Below, in pieces: positions 33,896 to 43,219 of a stretch of 64,000 bases of DNA (position 1 is its first letter; each line of letters starts with the position of its first letter). Both the position numbers and the translations under genes were made by a program. The DNA is from an uncultured Polaribacter sp. GTDB lineage: Bacteria; Bacteroidota; Bacteroidia; Flavobacteriales; Flavobacteriaceae. The notes beneath the pieces were generated by a model, which worked only from the letters and a program-made list of their open reading frames with translations, made no database searches and was not told the origin of the DNA. The DNA lies in NCBI RefSeq assembly GCF_947503875.1, contig NZ_CANNFH010000003.1:124001-188000 (forward strand), given 5' to 3'.

Positions 33896-34834
33896 ATGAA
33901 AAACTACACCTCCATAAATGACATTAATAATATCCAAGATTGGATTGATGAAGCTAGAGCAATTAAAGCAAATCCCTTACAAAATATAGAATTAGGACAA
34001 AACAAAACTTTAGGCCTGTTATTCTTTAATTCTAGTTTACGTACACGTTTAAGCACACAAAAAGCAGCTTTAAATTTAGGTGTGGATCCTATTGTTATGA
34101 ATGTTTCTGGTGATGCTTGGGGAATTGAATTTGGAGATGGAACTGTAATGAACGGAAATACTGCTGAGCATATTAAAGAAGCTGCACAAGTAGTTTCTCA
34201 ATATTGTGACGTTATTGCTGTTAGGGCTTTTCCAACGTTAACCGACAAAGAAAAAGATGAATCTGAACAGGTTTTAACCGCTTTTACAAAACATGCGTCT
34301 GTGCCAATTATTAGTATGGAAAGTGCAACTGGGCACCCTTTACAAGGTTTAACAGATGCCATTACCATTGCAGAAAATACTACTAAAAAGAAACCAAAGG
34401 TGGTATTAAGTTGGGCGCCACATATTAAAGCTTTACCACATGCTGTTGCCAATAGTTTTGCACAAGCCATGCAAAAAATGGATGTAGAATTTGTAATTGC
34501 AAATCCTAAAGGTTATGATTTAAGCCCTGAAATTACAAAGAACACAGCTATTTATCACAATCAAGAAGAAGCTTTTAAAGATGCTGATTTTGTGTATACC
34601 AAAAACTGGAGTTCTTATGAAACTTACGGAAAAAATTTAGGCGGAAATGAAGATTGGCTAATCACAAAAGACAAAATTGGTGATGCTAAATTTATGCATT
34701 GTTTGCCTGTAAGAAGAAATGTTGTGGTAGAAGATGCAGTTTTAGATTCTGATAGTTCTTTGGTTATACAACAAGCTAACAATAGAACTTATGCTGCACA
34801 ATTGGTATTAAAGAAAATATTAGAAAATCTGTAA
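33896..34834 (+). CDS. argF': N-acylornithine carbamoyltransferase, probably N-succinylornithine specific
   Basis: 312 residues. SSLRTRLSTQKAALNLG (47-62) is the carbamoyl-phosphate loop of the AOTCase/SOTCase subfamily, distinct from ornithine carbamoyltransferase. KALPHAVANSFA, WSSYETYG and FMHCLPVRRNVVV follow. The residue that sets the acyl group is Glu92 in Xanthomonas AOTCase and Pro90 in Bacteroides fragilis SOTCase; here it is Ala90 (NGNTAEHI). From memory, replacing Glu92 by Ala, Pro, Ser or Val gave succinylornithine activity, so Ala90 points to SOTCase. It therefore makes N-succinylcitrulline, which ArgE would deacylate. Confidence 0.9.
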   Translation: MKNYTSINDINNIQDWIDEARAIKANPLQNIELGQNKTLGLLFFNSSLRTRLSTQKAALNLGVDPIVMNVSGDAWGIEFGDGTVMNGNTAEHIKEAAQVVSQYCDVIAVRAFPTLTDKEKDESEQVLTAFTKHASVPIISMESATGHPLQGLTDAITIAENTTKKKPKVVLSWAPHIKALPHAVANSFAQAMQKMDVEFVIANPKGYDLSPEITKNTAIYHNQEEAFKDADFVYTKNWSSYETYGKNLGGNEDWLITKDKIGDAKFMHCLPVRRNVVVEDAVLDSDSSLVIQQANNRTYAAQLVLKKILENL

Positions 34835-34851
34835 ATGGCTTTTAGCCTTTG

Positions 34852-34907
34852 GCCTTTCGCAAAACTAAGTGCGAAAAGCGAAGAGGCGAAAAGCGAAAAG
34901 CGAAAAA
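34852..34907 (+). repeat. GCGAAAA-type short repeat upstream of argB
   Basis: Units of GCGAAAAGCGAA and variants (GTGCGAAAAGCGAAGAGGCG, AAAAGCGAAAAGCGAAAAA) run up to the argB ATG. They are in frame with argB and create a false ATG-initiated extension (from 34869) of basic residues. Confidence 0.7.
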
Positions 34908-35684
34908 ATGCAAAAACTATCAATCATAAAAATTGGAGGAAATATTATAGAAGATGAGCATTCTTTAAACTCATTCTTAAAATTATTTTCTGATATAGAA
35001 GGTCATAAAATTTTAGTTCATGGAGGTGGAAAACGTGCTACTCATATTGCTTCAAAATTAGGAATTGAATCTAAAATGATAAATGGTAGACGTATTACAG
35101 ATGCAGAAACGCTAGAAGTAATTACCATGGTTTATGGCGGTTTGGTAAACAAAAATGTTGTAGCAAAACTACAAGCTTTACAGATAGATGCAATTGGTTT
35201 AACGGGTGCAGATATTAATAGTATACAATCTGATAAAAGACCTGTAAAAGAAATTGATTTTGGTTTTGTTGGTGATGTTAAAAAAGTAGCTTCAAATTCT
35301 ATAGATAAATTAATTAAAGCCGATTTTACTCCTGTTTTTTGTGCAATTACGCACGATGGAAACGGACAATTATTAAATACCAATGCAGATACAATTACAA
35401 GTACAATTGCAGTTGGAATGAGTACTCTTTATGATGTTTCCATTTATTATTGCTTCGAATTGAATGGTGTTTTGCAAGATTTTAATGATAAAAATTCGGT
35501 TGTAAAACATATCAATTCAGCAACCTATAAAGAATTATTAGCACAAAAAATTATTACAGACGGAATGATCCCTAAAATAGACAATTGTTTTGATGCCCTT
35601 AACAATGGCGTGCAAAAAGTACACATTGGAAATTCATCTATGTTCACAAAAGAAAACGATAATTTTACTACAATTACCTTATAA
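34908..35684 (+). CDS. argB: N-acylglutamate kinase
   Basis: 258 residues from the ATG at 34908 (QKLSIIKIGGNIIEDEHSL). An ATG at 34869 is in frame, but its 13 extra residues (RKAKRRKAKSEK) are coded by a repeat and are not family sequence. KILVHGGGKRATHIASKLGI and QKIITDGMIPKIDNCFDALN are ArgB motifs, with AIGLTGADINSI between. It phosphorylates N-acylglutamate, the second step. Its stop directly precedes the argE ATG. Confidence 0.94.
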   Translation: MQKLSIIKIGGNIIEDEHSLNSFLKLFSDIEGHKILVHGGGKRATHIASKLGIESKMINGRRITDAETLEVITMVYGGLVNKNVVAKLQALQIDAIGLTGADINSIQSDKRPVKEIDFGFVGDVKKVASNSIDKLIKADFTPVFCAITHDGNGQLLNTNADTITSTIAVGMSTLYDVSIYYCFELNGVLQDFNDKNSVVKHINSATYKELLAQKIITDGMIPKIDNCFDALNNGVQKVHIGNSSMFTKENDNFTTITL

Positions 35685-36752
35685 ATGAGTTTAGCAAAAT
35701 TAACAGAAAATGCAATTGAACTTTTAAAAAATTTAATTGAAACTCAATCATTTTCATCCGAAGAAGAAAAAACCGCTTTATTAATTGAAGCTTGGTTTAC
35801 AGAGAATACAATTCCGTTTAACAGGACAAAAAATAATGTTTGGGCAACCAACAAATATTTTGATAAAAATAAACCAACGTTATTATTAAATTCTCATCAT
35901 GATACTGTAAAGCCAAATTCGGCATACACCAATAACCCTTTTGAGGCCTTTGTAAAAGATGGCAAATTATATGGTTTAGGTAGTAATGATGCTGGTGGCT
36001 GTTTGGTTGCTTTACTGGCAACTTTTACGCATTTTTATGGGCAAAAAAATTTAAAATACAATTTGGTAATTGTGGCTTCTGCAGAAGAGGAAAACTCTGG
36101 ACCAAATGGTTTAAATTCTATGTTATCCACAATTCCTAAAATAGATGTTGCCATTGTTGGTGAACCTACTTTAATGAATTTGGCAGTTGCAGAAAAAGGT
36201 TTGGTAGTTTTTGATGCAGTTGTAGAAGGCACACCAAGTCATGCTGCGCATCCAAATAACAACAATGCTATTTACAATACTATAGAAGTTTTACAGTGGT
36301 TTAAAGATTTTAAATTCAACAAACCATCTAAAGCTTTAGGTGATGTAAAAATGACAGTAACACAAATAAATGCAGGCTCTCAACATAATGTAGTTCCTGC
36401 CCATGTAGATTTGGTAATAGATGTTCGTGTAAATGATGCTTACTCTAATAAAGAAATTGCAACTATTTTACAAAACGAATCGCCTTGTACTAAAATAACG
36501 CCAAGAAGTTTACGCTTAAATTCGTCTTCAATAAATACAAATCATGATTTGGTAAAAGCAGGAATAGCAATGGGAAGAACCACTTATGGCTCGCCTACCT
36601 TATCTGATCAAGCTTGTTTGTCTTGCCAATCTTTAAAATTGGGACCAGGAGATAGCACACGTTCGCATTCTGCGGATGAATTTATATATTTGGCAGAAAT
36701 TGAAGAAGGAATACAAATTTATGTGGAATTATTGAATCGTGTAATTGTTTAG
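35685..36752 (+). CDS. argE: M20 deacylase of N-acylcitrulline/ornithine (ArgE type)
   Basis: 355 residues, zinc-dependent M20 peptidase. LNSHHDTVKP (H and first D), LYGLGSNDAGGCLVALLATF (bridging Asp), and IVASAEEENSGPNG (catalytic Glu) are present, with a dimerisation domain around residues 175-285 and SHSADEFIYLAEI near the C-terminus. It removes the acyl group late in the pathway. Since the carbamoyltransferase acts on acylated ornithine, the real substrate is probably N-acylcitrulline. It is fused in translation with argB (no gap). Confidence 0.9.
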   Translation: MSLAKLTENAIELLKNLIETQSFSSEEEKTALLIEAWFTENTIPFNRTKNNVWATNKYFDKNKPTLLLNSHHDTVKPNSAYTNNPFEAFVKDGKLYGLGSNDAGGCLVALLATFTHFYGQKNLKYNLVIVASAEEENSGPNGLNSMLSTIPKIDVAIVGEPTLMNLAVAEKGLVVFDAVVEGTPSHAAHPNNNNAIYNTIEVLQWFKDFKFNKPSKALGDVKMTVTQINAGSQHNVVPAHVDLVIDVRVNDAYSNKEIATILQNESPCTKITPRSLRLNSSSINTNHDLVKAGIAMGRTTYGSPTLSDQACLSCQSLKLGPGDSTRSHSADEFIYLAEIEEGIQIYVELLNRVIV

Positions 36753-36866
36753 AAAAAAAGAGAAACAAGATAAAAGAAAAGAGACAGGAATCAAGATAAA
36801 AGAAAAGAGTAAAAAATCTTGATTCTTGGTTCTAATTGTTATAAAAATTAAATTAATAGAATTGAG

Positions 36867-36940
36867 TGTCATTTCGACCTTGTGGAGAAATCTATAATAA
36901 AGAGATTTTTCGACTCCATTGCATTTCGCTAAAAATGACA
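36867..36940. repeat. TGTCATTTC palindromic element, copy 5 (complete)
   Basis: TGTCATTTCGACCTTGTGGA plus GAAATCT (36867-36893) faces AGATTTTTCGACTCCATTGC plus ATTTCGCTAAAAATGACA (36903-36940). The two arms are inverted and about nine bases apart. It is the most complete copy in the window and lies 20 bases upstream of argH. Confidence 0.8.
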
Positions 36941-36960
36941 AATAAAATAATATATAGATT

Positions 36961-38238
36961 ATGAAGTTGTGGGATAAAGGATTTTCAATAGACAAACAAA
37001 TAGAAAATTTTACAGTAGGTAATGATAGAGAAATTGATATACATATTGCAAAATATGACGTTCAAGCTTCTTTAGCACACGCTATAATGCTAGAATCTAT
37101 TGGTATTATTTCTGCTGATGAGTTAGTAGATTTAAAAAAAGGACTAAATGAATTAGCTGCAGATATTGAAAACGGAACCTTTGTAATTGAGCCTTCTTTT
37201 GAAGATGTCCATTCTAAAATTGAATGGGAATTGACTAATAAACTAGGTGAAGTTGGTAAAAAAATACATACTGCTCGTTCTAGAAATGATCAAGTTTTAG
37301 TAGCGCTTCAATTGTATTACAAAGAAAATTTGGCAGTAATAAATGAGAAAACAAAAACACTTTTTGATACGTTATTAAATCTTGCAGAAACGCATAAAGC
37401 GAGTTTATTACCTGGTTATACGCATTTACAAGTAGCAATGCCTTCTTCTTTTGGTTTGTGGTTTTCTGCGTATGCAGAATTGTTAATTGATGATGTTTAC
37501 GTTTTAAATGCCGTTTCTAAAGTTGTAGACCAAAACCCTTTAGGCTCTGCTGCTGGTTATGGTAGCTCCTTCCCTATTGATAGGGAATTAACTACCAAAG
37601 AATTAAAATTTGCAACCTTAAAATACAACGTTGTTGCTGCACAATTAAGCCGTGGAAAAAGTGAACGTTCTATAGCATCTGCTTTAGGTGGTTTGTGTAA
37701 TACAATGGCGCGTTTTGCAATGGATGTTTGTTTGTATATGAGTCAGAATTTTGGCTTTATTACGTTTCCAGATGAATTAACCACAGGAAGTAGCATTATG
37801 CCGCACAAGAAAAATCCAGATGTTTTTGAATTAATTCGTGGAAAATGCAACAAAATTCAGGCTTTACATTCTGAAATGTTGTTGATAACCAATAATTTAC
37901 CAACAGGTTACCACAGAGATTTTCAATTGTTAAAAGAAAATATTATTGCTGCTTTTGAAGATGTAAAAGATATTTTAGATATTTTTAATTATGCAATTCA
38001 GCAAGTAATTGTAAAAGACATCGATTTAAATGATGAAAAATATCAATATTTATTTACGGTAGATTCTATAAATAATTTGGTTGTTGAAGGCATGTCTTTT
38101 AGAGAAGCTTACCAAAAAATTGGTGGCCAAGTTCAAGAAGGTTCTTATAAACCAGATTTAGGTAAAGAACATTCTCATTTAGGTAGCATTCATAATTTAG
38201 GATTGGATAAAATTAAAAATAAATATCCTAAACTATAA
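36961..38238 (+). CDS. argH: Argininosuccinate lyase
   Basis: 425 residues of the fumarase/aspartase superfamily. KLWDKGFSIDKQIENFT begins the protein; TARSRNDQVLVALQLYYKE, LPGYTHLQVAMPSSFGLW and TTGSSIMPHKKNPDVFELIR (superfamily signature with the catalytic Ser loop) follow. It cleaves argininosuccinate to arginine and fumarate and ends the cluster. A long hairpin follows it. Confidence 0.95.
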   Translation: MKLWDKGFSIDKQIENFTVGNDREIDIHIAKYDVQASLAHAIMLESIGIISADELVDLKKGLNELAADIENGTFVIEPSFEDVHSKIEWELTNKLGEVGKKIHTARSRNDQVLVALQLYYKENLAVINEKTKTLFDTLLNLAETHKASLLPGYTHLQVAMPSSFGLWFSAYAELLIDDVYVLNAVSKVVDQNPLGSAAGYGSSFPIDRELTTKELKFATLKYNVVAAQLSRGKSERSIASALGGLCNTMARFAMDVCLYMSQNFGFITFPDELTTGSSIMPHKKNPDVFELIRGKCNKIQALHSEMLLITNNLPTGYHRDFQLLKENIIAAFEDVKDILDIFNYAIQQVIVKDIDLNDEKYQYLFTVDSINNLVVEGMSFREAYQKIGGQVQEGSYKPDLGKEHSHLGSIHNLGLDKIKNKYPKL

Positions 38239-38259
38239 TGGATTTATAAATATACGTTT

Positions 38260-38302
38260 CTAAGTTCAATTGGTAAAATTCTCTAAAATCAATTGAACTT
38301 AG
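38260..38302. terminator. Long hairpin between argH and the convergent gene
   Basis: CTAAGTTCAATTG (38260-38272) and CAATTGAACTTAG (38290-38302) form a perfect 13-bp stem around a 17-base loop. No T-run follows directly, but it sits midway between convergent genes and can serve both. Confidence 0.6.
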
Positions 38303-38338
38303 TATATTAAATTTGATTGATTACAGGTATTCTAAAAT

Positions 38339-38929
38339 TTAAAAATAAAGGTTTACACCAATAGCAGTGCTAAAAGCATCAGACAAAGTAAACTCGTTAG
38401 TGGTTATTAAAGTCCATAAATAAGAATCTACAGTACCTAGCTCAAAATATAGATCTACACCTTTAAAAGTAGTGGCATTTGCAAATTCTTTGTGCAATTT
38501 TCCACCAACAAAAACGGTAAAATGAAAAGCATTAGGAACGTAATAACCTGCAGGGAATCTGCTTGGTAATGTTGTAAATGTATTTGGACCAACATCATAT
38601 GTAAAACCTAAACCTGCAATAGGAGAAATGGAATAGTTATTACCCAAATCTTTGGTGAAAATTGGAAAAGTGTTTTTTATGGTTATTAAATGAATTGCAT
38701 CAGCGTCAGATATTGAAGGAGGTACAAAGCCATAAAGTAATTCTGCATACCAAACATCATCAAAAATTTCATAACCTATTCCTGTAGATAAAAAACCAAT
38801 ATTACCTGCAAGTTGAACGGTTGTATAATCTGGCACATACCAAGATTTGTCATTATTTAAAGGCGTCTTTTGCGCAAAAGATGTGTTTATCAAACAAAAA
38901 ACGAATAGAAAACTAAATATATGCTTCAT
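38339..38929 (-). CDS. Secreted outer-membrane-type protein
   Basis: 196 residues: a signal peptide (MKHIFSFLFVFCLINTSFAQ) then strands with aromatic residues alternating with glycine (VQLAGNIGFLSTGIGYEIFD, WYAELLYGFVPPSISD, GFTYDVGPNTFTTLP), ending in an aromatic LYF. This fits a small outer-membrane beta-barrel. It lies 11 bases after a lipoprotein phosphoesterase gene and is probably co-transcribed with it. No specific function is recognised. Confidence 0.7.
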   Translation of the reverse strand: MKHIFSFLFVFCLINTSFAQKTPLNNDKSWYVPDYTTVQLAGNIGFLSTGIGYEIFDDVWYAELLYGFVPPSISDADAIHLITIKNTFPIFTKDLGNNYSISPIAGLGFTYDVGPNTFTTLPSRFPAGYYVPNAFHFTVFVGGKLHKEFANATTFKGVDLYFELGTVDSYLWTLITTNEFTLSDAFSTAIGVNLYF

Positions 38930-38940
38930 TTTTTAAAATA

Positions 38941-39729
38941 TTATAATTCTATCAATTCTTGATTAAAAGATTTGTTTTCTACTGTTATGATGCCATAAGC
39001 AGTGTCTTTAAGTGATGGTAGTGTTAGATAACTAACATCTCCTTCTAAAAAAGAGAAAGAGTGCCTATGACCATGAATGGATAAAGGAACATTATTGTCT
39101 TCCATTAAACCTTCATAAGTTTTTTTCATTTCCTCTGTAAATTGATCGCCATTTGGCGGAATATGAGCAATTGAAAATACTTGATTGTAAGCCGCGTTAT
39201 TTTGCAACTCATTAGACAACCAATTAAAATCTGGTAATTTTTCACTTTCCCAGACTACATTATCAAAAAGAATAAATTTGTTATTGTTAAATTCAAAGCT
39301 ATAATTATATGCTCCAAACATTCTAGAATAAATTAAACCTCCATTTGTATTATAATCATGGTTACCAATTACAGTAAAATAAGGCTTATTTAATTTACTC
39401 ATAATATCATAAAAGGTGGTATACTCTTTTAAAATTGCCTGTTCAGTAATATCACCTCCAAATATTACAAAAAGAATTTCATCCTTTTTATTAATATCAT
39501 CTACCACTGTTACTAAATTATCATAAAACCAATGTGCATCTGTAAGAAATGCAAACTTAAAAGTATCTGATTGTACTTGTATTTCTTTTAATAAATCTAA
39601 ATTTTTATTGGTTGTATTTTGTTGTTCTTGCTTAACATCAGCATCATATACACTAAATTCAAATAAATTGTCACAAGAAGCAATTATAATTACTAAAAAA
39701 AAGAGTAAACTAAATTGTAAATATTTCAT
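38941..39729 (-). CDS. Metallophosphoesterase lipoprotein
   Basis: 262 residues. The N-terminus MKYLQFSLLFFLVIIIASCDN has a lipobox (IASC), so the mature protein should be lipidated. The calcineurin-like metal motifs are FAFLTDAHW, FVIFGGDITEQ, YFTVIGNHDYN, IAHIPP and SIHGHRHSFSF, covering both metal sites in order. The enzyme acts on a phosphate ester in the periplasm or on the cell surface; its substrate cannot be told. The DAHW variant of the first motif (usually DxH) retains both metal ligands. Confidence 0.85.
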   Translation of the reverse strand: MKYLQFSLLFFLVIIIASCDNLFEFSVYDADVKQEQQNTTNKNLDLLKEIQVQSDTFKFAFLTDAHWFYDNLVTVVDDINKKDEILFVIFGGDITEQAILKEYTTFYDIMSKLNKPYFTVIGNHDYNTNGGLIYSRMFGAYNYSFEFNNNKFILFDNVVWESEKLPDFNWLSNELQNNAAYNQVFSIAHIPPNGDQFTEEMKKTYEGLMEDNNVPLSIHGHRHSFSFLEGDVSYLTLPSLKDTAYGIITVENKSFNQELIEL

Positions 39730-39880
39730 TAATTATTATGTATTGTAAAATGATTTATTTCTTAAATTTAAAAAGAGTTAGTCGCAAAAAATTTAAAAAT
39801 TATACACAAATTATAAGAGAGTACAAGGATAAACAAAAACAAGGTAAAGCCTTATTAAAAAAACACTTTTATTGCATTGA

Positions 39881-41020
39881 TTAAAATAATCTTTTAAAAA
39901 AAGCGCTCAGAAATTTACTAGTTGGCATGGTAGCCATAATTTTTAAATCTTCTAAAAATGAAGTCTCGTCATCTAAAAATTTTAAAATTTGTTGTGTTTT
40001 ATTTCTTTTAAATAGTCTTGAAAAAAGACTCGCTCCTAAATAATTTTCCTTAGATAGCACATCTAACATCAACAAATCATAAAACCAAAATTTATTCCTT
40101 TTATGAAATGTATTTAAGGGCTTATCACGCTTTAAAAAATCTAATAAAACAGCTGTTTTCTTTGTGGTATTTCTAAAGGTAAAACCTGTACTTGCTTTAG
40201 ACCAACCACCTGCAGTACCAATATTTACAATATTTTTTGAATTACTTTTCCAGAATTTATAAGATGTCATTGGTATAATACCATCCTCTTTTTCAATTAT
40301 TTTATAGTTGGTAATTCCTTTTTCTGCAAGATAGTTTTGTATTGCTTTTTCGTAAGTTTCGTATGCCAGTAAATCTTCAGAAAACAACGTATATTCAAAA
40401 AGTACTACCTTTTTACTTAATGGTAAAATATACATGAAACGTGTATTTCCTTGTTGCTGAATTTTAAAATCCATAAAAGTAGCAACACTATCATTAAAAG
40501 TATCTTGTTCTACCTCTACAAACCAACCCACAAAATGTTGTTTTAAAACTGGGTATTTTGTTTGTTCTAAATACGTTTTATCAAAAACAACACTATTTAA
40601 AACATGCTTACTTTTATATGTAGTACTGTTAGTAGTAACTAACGCAAAATTATTCTGTTGTTCTATTTTTTTTATGGTTGAAGATAAGAATTCGAAATTA
40701 TTTTTAGTAGCTACAAAATCCCAAATTTTGTTGTAAAAACTGCTACTTCTTATCATTTTATATTGATAAGGCGCAATGTTTTCTTGGGTGGCATAAAATT
40801 CGCTATCAAAAATAATTTCTTTCCAAGAAGTATGCAAAATAGCATCCCACTCTCCTGCACCATTCTCCCAATAGCACCAAGTTCTATCGTTTTGGGTTTT
40901 CTTTTCTTTGTCTACAATTAAAATACTTTTATTATCAAAAAAAGTATCTTTTGCCATTCTGTAGGCCATCATTAAACCAGCAGCACCTGCCCCAACTATT
41001 ATGTAATCGTAGTTTTTCAT
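39881..41020 (-). CDS. crtY: Lycopene beta-cyclase (CrtY type)
   Basis: 379 residues. KNYDYIIVGAGAAGLMMAYR is the FAD-binding start; NDRTWCYWENG is the conserved NDRTWCYW-type motif of CrtY cyclases, and EKEDGIIPMTSYKFW and NIGTAGGWSKASTGFTF are further signatures. It makes beta-ionone rings from lycopene ends. Start and stop overlap the next gene by one base (41020). Since the operon also has a CruF-like hydratase, cyclisation at one end only (gamma-carotene) is likely. Confidence 0.93.
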   Translation of the reverse strand: MKNYDYIIVGAGAAGLMMAYRMAKDTFFDNKSILIVDKEKKTQNDRTWCYWENGAGEWDAILHTSWKEIIFDSEFYATQENIAPYQYKMIRSSSFYNKIWDFVATKNNFEFLSSTIKKIEQQNNFALVTTNSTTYKSKHVLNSVVFDKTYLEQTKYPVLKQHFVGWFVEVEQDTFNDSVATFMDFKIQQQGNTRFMYILPLSKKVVLFEYTLFSEDLLAYETYEKAIQNYLAEKGITNYKIIEKEDGIIPMTSYKFWKSNSKNIVNIGTAGGWSKASTGFTFRNTTKKTAVLLDFLKRDKPLNTFHKRNKFWFYDLLMLDVLSKENYLGASLFSRLFKRNKTQQILKFLDDETSFLEDLKIMATMPTSKFLSAFFKRLF

Positions 41021-41658
41021 TAAAAAAATAAAAAGGTTGAAAAGAATACAGTAATAGCAATTAATATATGAATGGAAACTTTTTTATGCGATTGAATTTG
41101 AAATTTATTGTAGAAAAAATGCGCTATAGCTGCAATTACAAACCAAGCAATATAGTTCTTTAATGGTACTACTCCATTTTCAAATTCCCAGAAATCAAAA
41201 CGAGGTGCAGATATTTCTATAACAATGTCTAACAACATCATTAATAAACCACCCAATAAAAATCTTACGAATGTATTTTTGGAGATTATTTGCGCTAAAT
41301 CTGCTGTAATAACTGTTAATACTCCCCAATTTACACATATCATTAAAGGAACGCCGCCTATTTTATAACCTAAGTTTTCTCCATACACATAAGTGCCAAA
41401 GAATAAACTATAATTTACGCCTAAATATTCAACCAAAAAGCCAATAAAAAACGGAATAGAAAATGCGAGAAAAAAGCGAGAATTAATTTTATCTAAATTC
41501 CAAAGAATAAAAACTAAGTTTAGCATTAGATTTAATGGTGTTAAACTTAAAAACCATTCTGATTGAGATGATAATATGCCCAAAATACCAGAAATATTAA
41601 ACAACCAAACGGTAAAAATGGAAATGTAAACTTTATATTTTGCAATCATTTTAATCAT
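41020..41658 (-). CDS. cruF: CruF-like carotenoid 1',2'-hydratase (DUF422)
   Basis: 212 residues with about six to seven hydrophobic helices. FLVEYLGVNYSLFFGTYVYG and GYKIGGVPLMICVNWGVLTV match the DUF422/CruF family. In flavobacteria, Deinococcus and cyanobacteria CruF adds water to the psi end of gamma-carotene or lycopene. It is shorter than the cyanobacterial form (about 300 residues), like other flavobacterial members. It overlaps the desaturase gene by eight bases and crtY by one, so the three genes are tightly coupled. Confidence 0.82.
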   Translation of the reverse strand: MIKMIAKYKVYISIFTVWLFNISGILGILSSQSEWFLSLTPLNLMLNLVFILWNLDKINSRFFLAFSIPFFIGFLVEYLGVNYSLFFGTYVYGENLGYKIGGVPLMICVNWGVLTVITADLAQIISKNTFVRFLLGGLLMMLLDIVIEISAPRFDFWEFENGVVPLKNYIAWFVIAAIAHFFYNKFQIQSHKKVSIHILIAITVFFSTFLFF

Positions 41659-43129
41659 TTAAAATAAGTTCAGACACTATTTTACCCGATAGCAAGCATA
41701 ATGGAATTCCGCCTCCAGGATGCACACTTCCTCCACAAAAATAAAGGTTTTTAATTTCTTGACTAAAATTAGGGTGTCTTAAAAAAGCCGCAAATTTATT
41801 GTTGCTAGATGCACCATACAAAGCACCTTGATAAGATTGCGTATTCGATTCTATTTTTCTAGGATCTAAAATAGATTCATAGCCAATTAATTTAGCAAAA
41901 TCTACATTTAAAATTCTAGAAAGTTTTGTAATAATGTTTTGTTTTGTTTTGCTAATAATAGCATCCCAATCTTGCCCAGTATTAGAAGGTACATTTACCA
42001 TTACAAACCAATTTTCTTTACCTTGTGGTGCGTCTGTTTTTTCTTCTTTTGAAGTAATATTCACATAAATTGTTGCATCTTCAAAAACATCTTTTTTGTT
42101 AAAAATATAATCGAATTCCGTTTTATAATCTTCAGAAAAGAAAATATTATGCAAATCTAATTCTGGAAATAGTTTTTCTATACCCCAATAAAAGATTAAA
42201 GCAGAACTTGAACGCGGTTGTTGTAATGTTTTTTCTGGTGCCTTTTGCTTTTTTAGTAGTTTACGATAAGAAGGTACCACATCTGCATTAGAAATTACTA
42301 CATCTGCCAAATGCTTATTTTCATTTTCTATAATACCTATTGCTGTTTTTTGTTCCACTAAAATTTCATCAACTAAAGTATTAAACTGAAAAGTAACTCC
42401 AATATCTTTAGCTAACTGATACATACTTTTAGTTATGGAATGCATGCCTCCTTTTGGAAAATACGTACCAAAATACTGCTCTAAATGCGGAATCATAGAC
42501 ATAATTCCTGGTGTTTGATAAGGTGAAGAACCATTATAAGTCGCAAAACGATCGAACAATTGTACTAATTTATCATCTTTAAAAACAGCTGCATTATAAT
42601 TGTGCAAAGTTGTATTAATATCTAAACTATTTACTTGAAAAATAGCTTTTACAGTGTCTTTAGACAAATACGTATTTAATTTATGTAAAGATTTTTCTAA
42701 AAATAGTGATGCTGTTAAATCGTACTTCTTTTTACTTTTTTCTAAATAGTTTTCAATGGATGAATCATCAACATTAAAAGATTTTTTTGCATTGTCCGCA
42801 AACTGTTTTACATCCGCTTTAGCGGAAAAACGTGTACCATCTTCATAAAAATAATTGCAAACCGTTTCTTTTTTCTTATAATTAAAATAATCTGCTATAT
42901 TTTTATGGGTAATAGAAAATAAATCTTCTATAAATTGGGGCATTGTAAATAAAGATGGCCCCATATCAAAACGATAACCTTCTTCTTCAAAAGCTGTTAA
43001 TTTGCCTCCAAAATAAGCATTCGCCTCAAAAACTGTAACTGAATATCCTTTAGATTGTAAACGAATCGCAGTAGATAAACCACCAAGACCTGCACCTACA
43101 ACAATTGCTTTTTTTGATTTTTTATTCAT
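41651..43129 (-). CDS. crtD: Carotenoid desaturase, CrtI/CrtD family, probably CrtD
   Basis: 492 residues. KKAIVVGAGLGGLSTAIRLQ is the dinucleotide-binding motif and LYFCGGSVHPGGGIPLCLLS the C-terminal CrtI-family signature. A second CrtI-type gene lies upstream at 44518. This copy overlaps the CruF-like gene, as does the CrtD (1-hydroxycarotenoid 3,4-desaturase) of myxol-producing flavobacteria, so I favour CrtD; CrtI is the alternative and the two cannot be separated by motifs alone. A 90-base gap separates it from crtZ. Confidence 0.8.
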   Translation of the reverse strand: MNKKSKKAIVVGAGLGGLSTAIRLQSKGYSVTVFEANAYFGGKLTAFEEEGYRFDMGPSLFTMPQFIEDLFSITHKNIADYFNYKKKETVCNYFYEDGTRFSAKADVKQFADNAKKSFNVDDSSIENYLEKSKKKYDLTASLFLEKSLHKLNTYLSKDTVKAIFQVNSLDINTTLHNYNAAVFKDDKLVQLFDRFATYNGSSPYQTPGIMSMIPHLEQYFGTYFPKGGMHSITKSMYQLAKDIGVTFQFNTLVDEILVEQKTAIGIIENENKHLADVVISNADVVPSYRKLLKKQKAPEKTLQQPRSSSALIFYWGIEKLFPELDLHNIFFSEDYKTEFDYIFNKKDVFEDATIYVNITSKEEKTDAPQGKENWFVMVNVPSNTGQDWDAIISKTKQNIITKLSRILNVDFAKLIGYESILDPRKIESNTQSYQGALYGASSNNKFAAFLRHPNFSQEIKNLYFCGGSVHPGGGIPLCLLSGKIVSELILND

Positions 43130-43219
43130 TAGAATTGGTGTAAATAATGAGTCTGATAAAGGTTACGATTTATAAGATAAAGTGTTGCAAAAAAACGCGA
43201 ATATAGATTACATAAGAAA

